From Brevifilum sp029548365 (GTDB taxonomy: Bacteria; Chloroflexota; Anaerolineae; Anaerolineales; Anaerolineaceae): DNA of 50,963 nucleotides. Below the pieces are notes generated by a model. It was not told the origin of the DNA, did not search any database, and was given only the letters and a program-made list of their open reading frames with translations. The DNA lies in assembly GCA_035376985.1 (NCBI GenBank), contig DAOSSA010000017.1, positions 1-50,963 of the forward strand, read 5' to 3'. Shown here piece by piece: positions 50,844 through 50,963 of the stretch; positions within the stretch are counted from its first letter, which is position 1; every line of letters starts with the position of its first letter. Both the position numbers and the translations under genes were made by a program.

Positions 50844-50963
50844 CATTTCTCCTTGATTATCATGTCGAGCCGTGGTTGCTGATCATCGCGGGTTGTGGAT
50901 CCATGTGTGAGAAGGCTTTTCCGTCCTGTTTTGTTTGCTGCATATCTACCCTTTAAATCAACA

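Noticed and set aside
1..50963. tRNA or rRNA genes
   Set aside because: No TTCGAAT-type T-loop with matching acceptor stem and no rRNA core motifs were seen on either strand; a dedicated scan could still reveal one.

Overview
The window looks like a chromosomal segment of an uncultured or draft-assembled member of the Chloroflexota, most likely class Anaerolineae. This is inferred from gene content and protein style: several lipoproteins or exported proteins with long Thr/Pro-rich linkers, a sodium-pump acyl-CoA decarboxylase operon, HrcA/CIRCE heat-shock control, a DUF212 protein and a PP2C-like protein joined to a membrane segment. No rRNA or tRNA gene was found to confirm it. Three runs of exactly 100 N (21568-21667, 29651-29750, 31055-31154) are scaffold gaps; two of them break the reading frame of the gene they interrupt, so their length is a placeholder.

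Layout. 0.2-4.3 kb: a CsoR-type metal-sensing repressor, then a leftward operon for an ECF vitamin/micronutrient importer (ecfA1-ecfA2-ecfT-S component) ending in a methyltransferase. 4.7-6.5 kb: an AhpD-like protein, an AlkA-type DNA glycosylase and a DUF488 protein. 7-11.5 kb: a lipoprotein, DUF212, exonuclease VII (xseA-xseB), a HIT hydrolase and a LiaF-like membrane protein. 11.8-18.1 kb: a methyltransferase plus ParB/Srx-like partner, a large exported trypsin-like protease, a lipoprotein polysaccharide deacetylase, a membrane zinc protease and an S41 C-terminal processing protease, so a run of cell-envelope and proteolysis genes. 18.5-22.4 kb: a four-gene rightward cluster (Yip1 membrane protein, MacB/LolD-type ATPase, exported Ig-like repeat protein, FtsX-type permease).

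22.6-29.3 kb is the leftward heat-shock operon hrcA-grpE-dnaK-dnaJ-prmA, with a consensus-like promoter and a perfect CIRCE operator, followed by a HAD hydrolase. 29.5-32.7 kb: a CelD/FemAB-like acetyltransferase and a degenerate PP2C-membrane-extracellular protein, both interrupted by gaps. 33-36.5 kb: a complete mmdA-D-C-B-type sodium-translocating decarboxylase operon closed by a strong terminator. 36.5-41 kb: SixA-like phosphatase, a corrinoid-methyltransferase-like URO-D protein, an LprI-like protein, pentapeptide and GIN-domain proteins. 41.3-50.8 kb: a compact leftward operon for DNA-end processing, made of an SbcD/YhaO-like nuclease, an SbcC/YhaN-like ATPase with membrane segments, AddB and AddA.

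The most unusual non-coding signal is a family of stop-codon-rich tandem arrays (7-bp units such as CAGCTAC and 15-bp units such as GATTAGGAATCAGGT). They sit at, or within a few tens of bases after, the stop codons of at least six genes; in two cases the array itself supplies the stop codon. REP-like palindromes (core GCGAAGC) and other hairpin repeats are also scattered between genes.
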